A stretch of DNA of 64,000 bases. It comes from AP-15 sp963737145. Lineage in GTDB: Bacteria > Pseudomonadota > Alphaproteobacteria > ATCC43930 > CGMCC-115725. The stretch covers positions 372,001-436,000 of the forward strand of contig CAVTRO010000004.1 in the NCBI GenBank assembly GCA_963737145.1, read 5' to 3'. Within the stretch, counting starts at the first letter, position 1; the number at the start of each line of letters is the position of its first letter. Below the pieces are notes generated by a model. The model saw only the letters and a list, made by a program, of their open reading frames with translations. It was not told where the DNA came from and did no database searches. This document shows, piece after piece, positions 61,782-64,000 of this stretch. The position numbers and the translations under genes were made by a program.

Positions 61782-62462
61782 TTACGAGGATTTCTTCACG
61801 AGGCTCGGAAAATCATATTCGATCAGGTCGCCGATGCGCTCGACGGTGAGGTCGGCGGCCGGCAATGACGCGACGACCCGCGCATCGTTGGCGTATTGGC
61901 CCTGACGCGGCAGGACAGTGGTCACGCGATTGCCCCAGATCTGCTTGACCGCCGCGAGGATCCGCGGCTTGTCGTCGACCAGGACGTAATGCCGCGCCGG
62001 GTAGCGCTGTTCCACGTCCTCGAGCTCCTGCTCCTTGTGGATGTAGATCAGCACATGCCCGTCGACCGCTTCGAAGATGCCGGAGCGCTCGACCTTGCGC
62101 GGCTGAAAAACCACATCGCCATCGGACAGGATCGCCGTCCGCCCCCAGCCGCGGAAGCGCTCGAGCACATCGAGCGCCTGCGGGTAGAGCCGGTTGGCGA
62201 AGGGGTAATCGACGAGGTAGGACGACATCGACAGCAGGTGAATTTCCCGCGGCCGCTCGGCGCGGTAGCGCTGCAATGCGCCGAGGTAATCGCGGTAGCC
62301 GAGCTCGGTGAACAGATCCTCCAGGATCGCCCAATACCGGTCGCGGCAGGCCGCGCCGAATTCGCGCTCCAGATGGCGCTTCAGATCGGCCTGGATGTGG
62401 TCGTTGTCGACCAAGGTGTTGTCGACATCGACGAGGAACACGGTCGTCTCGGGGGTGATCAT
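61782..62462 (-). CDS. HAD superfamily hydrolase
   Basis: A phosphatase-like protein of about 226 residues with HAD motif I as VFLVDVDNTLVDND, motif II as AILSDGDV, the motif III Lys in QPRKVERSG and motif IV as YVLVDDKPRIL. The first motif residue pair D-x-D is intact. ATG 62462 has AGAAGGA nine bases upstream; the ATG at 62492 overlaps the stop of the upstream gene (ATGA) and is an alternative. Located 22 bases upstream of gnd in a probable operon. Substrate unknown, possibly a sugar phosphate. Confidence 0.88.
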   Translation of the reverse strand: MITPETTVFLVDVDNTLVDNDHIQADLKRHLEREFGAACRDRYWAILEDLFTELGYRDYLGALQRYRAERPREIHLLSMSSYLVDYPFANRLYPQALDVLERFRGWGRTAILSDGDVVFQPRKVERSGIFEAVDGHVLIYIHKEQELEDVEQRYPARHYVLVDDKPRILAAVKQIWGNRVTTVLPRQGQYANDARVVASLPAADLTVERIGDLIEYDFPSLVKKSS

Positions 62463-62488
62463 CTCGGGCGGGTCCTTCTGAGCCGATC

Positions 62489-63083
62489 TCATTCCGGCTG
62501 ATGTGTTTCATTCCACAGCCGGATCGCCGGCTCTGCGAGATTGTGCTCGTAGCCGAGAATGCTGAGGCTGGAGGTGTCGAGCAAGTAGTAGCGGCCGGCC
62601 GCCGCGTTCGAGGCCGAGCCAGCGGGCTGCGAGCACTCGCAAGATGTGCGCGCTCGAGAAGATCAGGACGTTGCCCCCGACGGCGCGAACGCGCTGGATT
62701 ACGCGGTCGGCCCGCGCCCCGGCCTGGTCCGGAGTTTCGCCTCCCGGAGCGCCGTCGCGGAACAAGAACCAGCCCGGCCGCTCGGCCAGGATATCGGCGG
62801 TGCGGCGGCCCTCGTAATGGCCGTAATCCCATTCGGCGAGATCGGGATCGACTTCGGCCACATCACCGAAGCCGGCCAGCTCGGCGGTCCGCTTCGCACG
62901 CTGCGAGGGACTGGTCAACACCTTGGCAAAGTTTGCTCCGCGCAGCCGGCCGCCGAGGGCGCCTGCCTGGCGCTCGCCGCGTTCAGTCAGCGGCAGATCG
63001 GTGCGGCCGGTATGCTGGCCGGAGAGGCTCCAGGCGGTTTCGCCGTGCCTCGCGAGATAGACGACGGGCAGCGGCTCATTCAC
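62489..63083 (-). pseudogene. Histidine phosphatase (phosphoglycerate-mutase-like), frameshifted near the end
   Basis: The catalytic RHG motif is at the N-terminus (VVYLARHGETAWSLSGQHTGRTDLPLT, His14), with LTSPSQRAKRTAELAG, the Glu region LAEWDYGHYEGR and the second catalytic His in LIFSSAHILRVLAARWLGLE. After about residue 160 the frame is wrong; in the next frame the usual ending appears: YYLLDTSSLSILGYEHN and then IRLWNETHQPE with stop at 62489. The shift lies near 62602. Corrected length is about 197 residues. Only the last 35 residues are changed, so the frameshift may be a sequencing error. Confidence 0.88.
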
Positions 63084-63220
63084 GATTTGCTCCTGCGCCT
63101 TTGTTTCGCTTGCAAAGCCCTGCGGCGCGCCAATATAGTCTAATTTGAGGCGGGTACCAGACGGGCGACTGTCTTCAGTACAAAGCCCGAAAGCCCGTCA
63201 CTCGCTGCGGCGAGTTCTTA

Positions 63221-64000
63221 TTATTCCGCCGGCTGCGGTGTAAAAATCGGGTCGGCGCGGCGCAAGCGGCCGGGCAGGAACAATCCGGCGGCGGCGACAA
63301 ACCCGGCGCAGCCGGCCAGGGTCAGCCACAGCGGCGCGAAATTCCCGGCGGCGTCATAGATAACAGCGACGAGCTTGACCCCGACCGTGCTGACGCCGAG
63401 CGCCAACAGGAACTTGGCGCCAAAGGCGGTGGCCCGCCACTGCGGCGGGCTGTAGCGCGCGAGCAGCGCATTTTCTGCCGGCACCGACAGCACGCCGAGA
63501 TAGTTGACCGCGATCATCGCGCCGAGCAGCGGCACATTGCGGGCCTGCATGGCGATCACGAAAAGCGGGACCTGCGCCGCCCAGGCGAGGACGTAAACCG
63601 CCTTCATCGGAAAGCGGTCGGCGAGCCAGCCGCCGGCGAGCTGGGCGGTCGCCGCGACCAGGAACACCAAGGTGACAAAGCCGCCGGCATCGAGGGTCCC
63701 GCCATCGGTGAGGCCGGTCAGCCCGGCAGCAAACGCCTTCGGCAAGGCGACCGTGATCGATTGTGAGATCGTGCCGTCGGCCAGCATCGTGAGGGACAGC
63801 ACGATGAAAGTGCGGATGACGTCGTTGCGCGGGGCCTCCGGCTCGGGCCGGCGGTCGGCCGCGGCCGCGGCAACACCCCCGCCGCGCATACAGCAGAGCA
63901 AGACCGCCCCGGTCATGGCGCACAGCGCTCCCGGTATGATAAAGGCTGCCCGCCAGCCGATCGCCTGCGCCAGTGCGCCGGCGACGAACGCCGCCGCAGC
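63221..64000 (-). CDS. MFS transporter (partial, N-terminus beyond window)
   Basis: The frame is open to the end of the window and gives the last 259 residues, with about eight TM helices. Recognisable are the cytoplasmic central linker after the sixth helix (ADRRPEPEAPRND), then SLTMLADGTISQSITVALP and ATAQLAGGWLADRFPMK, the second MFS A-like motif (G-x-L-A-D-R). The upstream end GWRAAFIIPGALCAMTG is typical of TM6. It ends with a short polar tail. Transported substance unknown. Confidence 0.87.
   Translation of the reverse strand, partial: AAAAFVAGALAQAIGWRAAFIIPGALCAMTGAVLLCCMRGGGVAAAAADRRPEPEAPRNDVIRTFIVLSLTMLADGTISQSITVALPKAFAAGLTGLTDGGTLDAGGFVTLVFLVAATAQLAGGWLADRFPMKAVYVLAWAAQVPLFVIAMQARNVPLLGAMIAVNYLGVLSVPAENALLARYSPPQWRATAFGAKFLLALGVSTVGVKLVAVIYDAAGNFAPLWLTLAGCAGFVAAAGLFLPGRLRRADPIFTPQPAE

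Noticed and set aside
1..64000. CRISPR array, prophage, rRNA or integrase-tRNA site
   Set aside because: No regularly spaced repeats, no phage structural genes, no integrase and no rRNA or tRNA signature found by eye on either strand.

Overview
The window is high-GC bacterial DNA with close gene packing and many 4-base ATGA/GTGA start-stop overlaps. Gene content points to an alphaproteobacterium of the Rhizobiales/Rhodospirillales type: an AapJ-type amino-acid binding protein, a fused trpE-trpG gene behind a Trp leader peptide, the comF-grxC-nitrilase-DUF1178-ubiG-lysC-ptsP neighbourhood, rodZ-ispG, and two small heat-shock genes behind what looks like a ROSE RNA thermometer. The species cannot be named from sequence alone. 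Nothing looks like a complete prophage, plasmid or CRISPR array, and I found no rRNA or tRNA.

Layout. 0-2.3 kb: end of an amino-acid ABC locus, then an overlapping ogt / alkylbase glycosylase / pyrF operon. 2.4-7.3 kb: two peptide-ABC permeases with a gutted binding protein, an aldo-keto reductase, an SDR and an HExxH protein resembling EF-P hydroxylase. 7.5-14.3 kb: lactate dehydrogenase remnant coupled to mntH, FtsJ-like methyltransferase, frameshifted sirtuin, a class A PBP with a nuclease-like tail, and a questin-oxidase-like protein. 15-19.6 kb: thiC behind a TPP riboswitch and trpEG behind a complete attenuator. 19.7-24.1 kb: minus-strand operon of HlyD/FUSC efflux, 2-hydroxyacid dehydrogenase and lactonase-like protein. 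24.2-37.8 kb: the comF-to-ptsP cluster, interrupted by Uma2, methyltransferase, nitronate monooxygenase, decayed patatin and thioesterase genes. 37.8-41.2 kb: two Hsp20 genes, rodZ, ispG. 41.3-46.5 kb: an accessory island with a broken IS1595-type transposase, secreted/membrane proteins of unknown function and a HEPN-like protein. 46.5-56.9 kb: Crp/Fnr regulator, DUF2905, enoyl-CoA hydratase, 5'-3' exonuclease, two OmpA-like lipoprotein genes (one internally deleted) and a tripartite RND pump. 56.9-60.7 kb: decayed uracil/xanthine permease, a lower-GC segment with a SIR2-type NADase-like gene and an XRE-HTH membrane protein, and a probable small-RNA gene. 60.7-64 kb: gnd, HAD phosphatase, histidine phosphatase and an MFS transporter running off the end.

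Two features colour the whole window. First, at least eleven genes carry frameshifts, including housekeeping lysC and ptsP; many could be sequencing or assembly indels, while the patatin and permease copies look truly decayed. Second, three genes (peptide-binding protein, lactate dehydrogenase, OmpA-like lipoprotein) keep both termini but have lost the middle in frame.

The strongest candidates for something undescribed are the short transcription unit at 60428-60632 (near-consensus sigma-70 promoter, UUCG-capped hairpin, intrinsic terminator, no convincing ORF) and the neighbouring SIR2-like / XRE-membrane pair. Also notable are the PBP with an SNase-like tail, the trp attenuator lacking a U-tract, the RpoH promoter plus ROSE-like leader, and the HEPN-like gene in the island.
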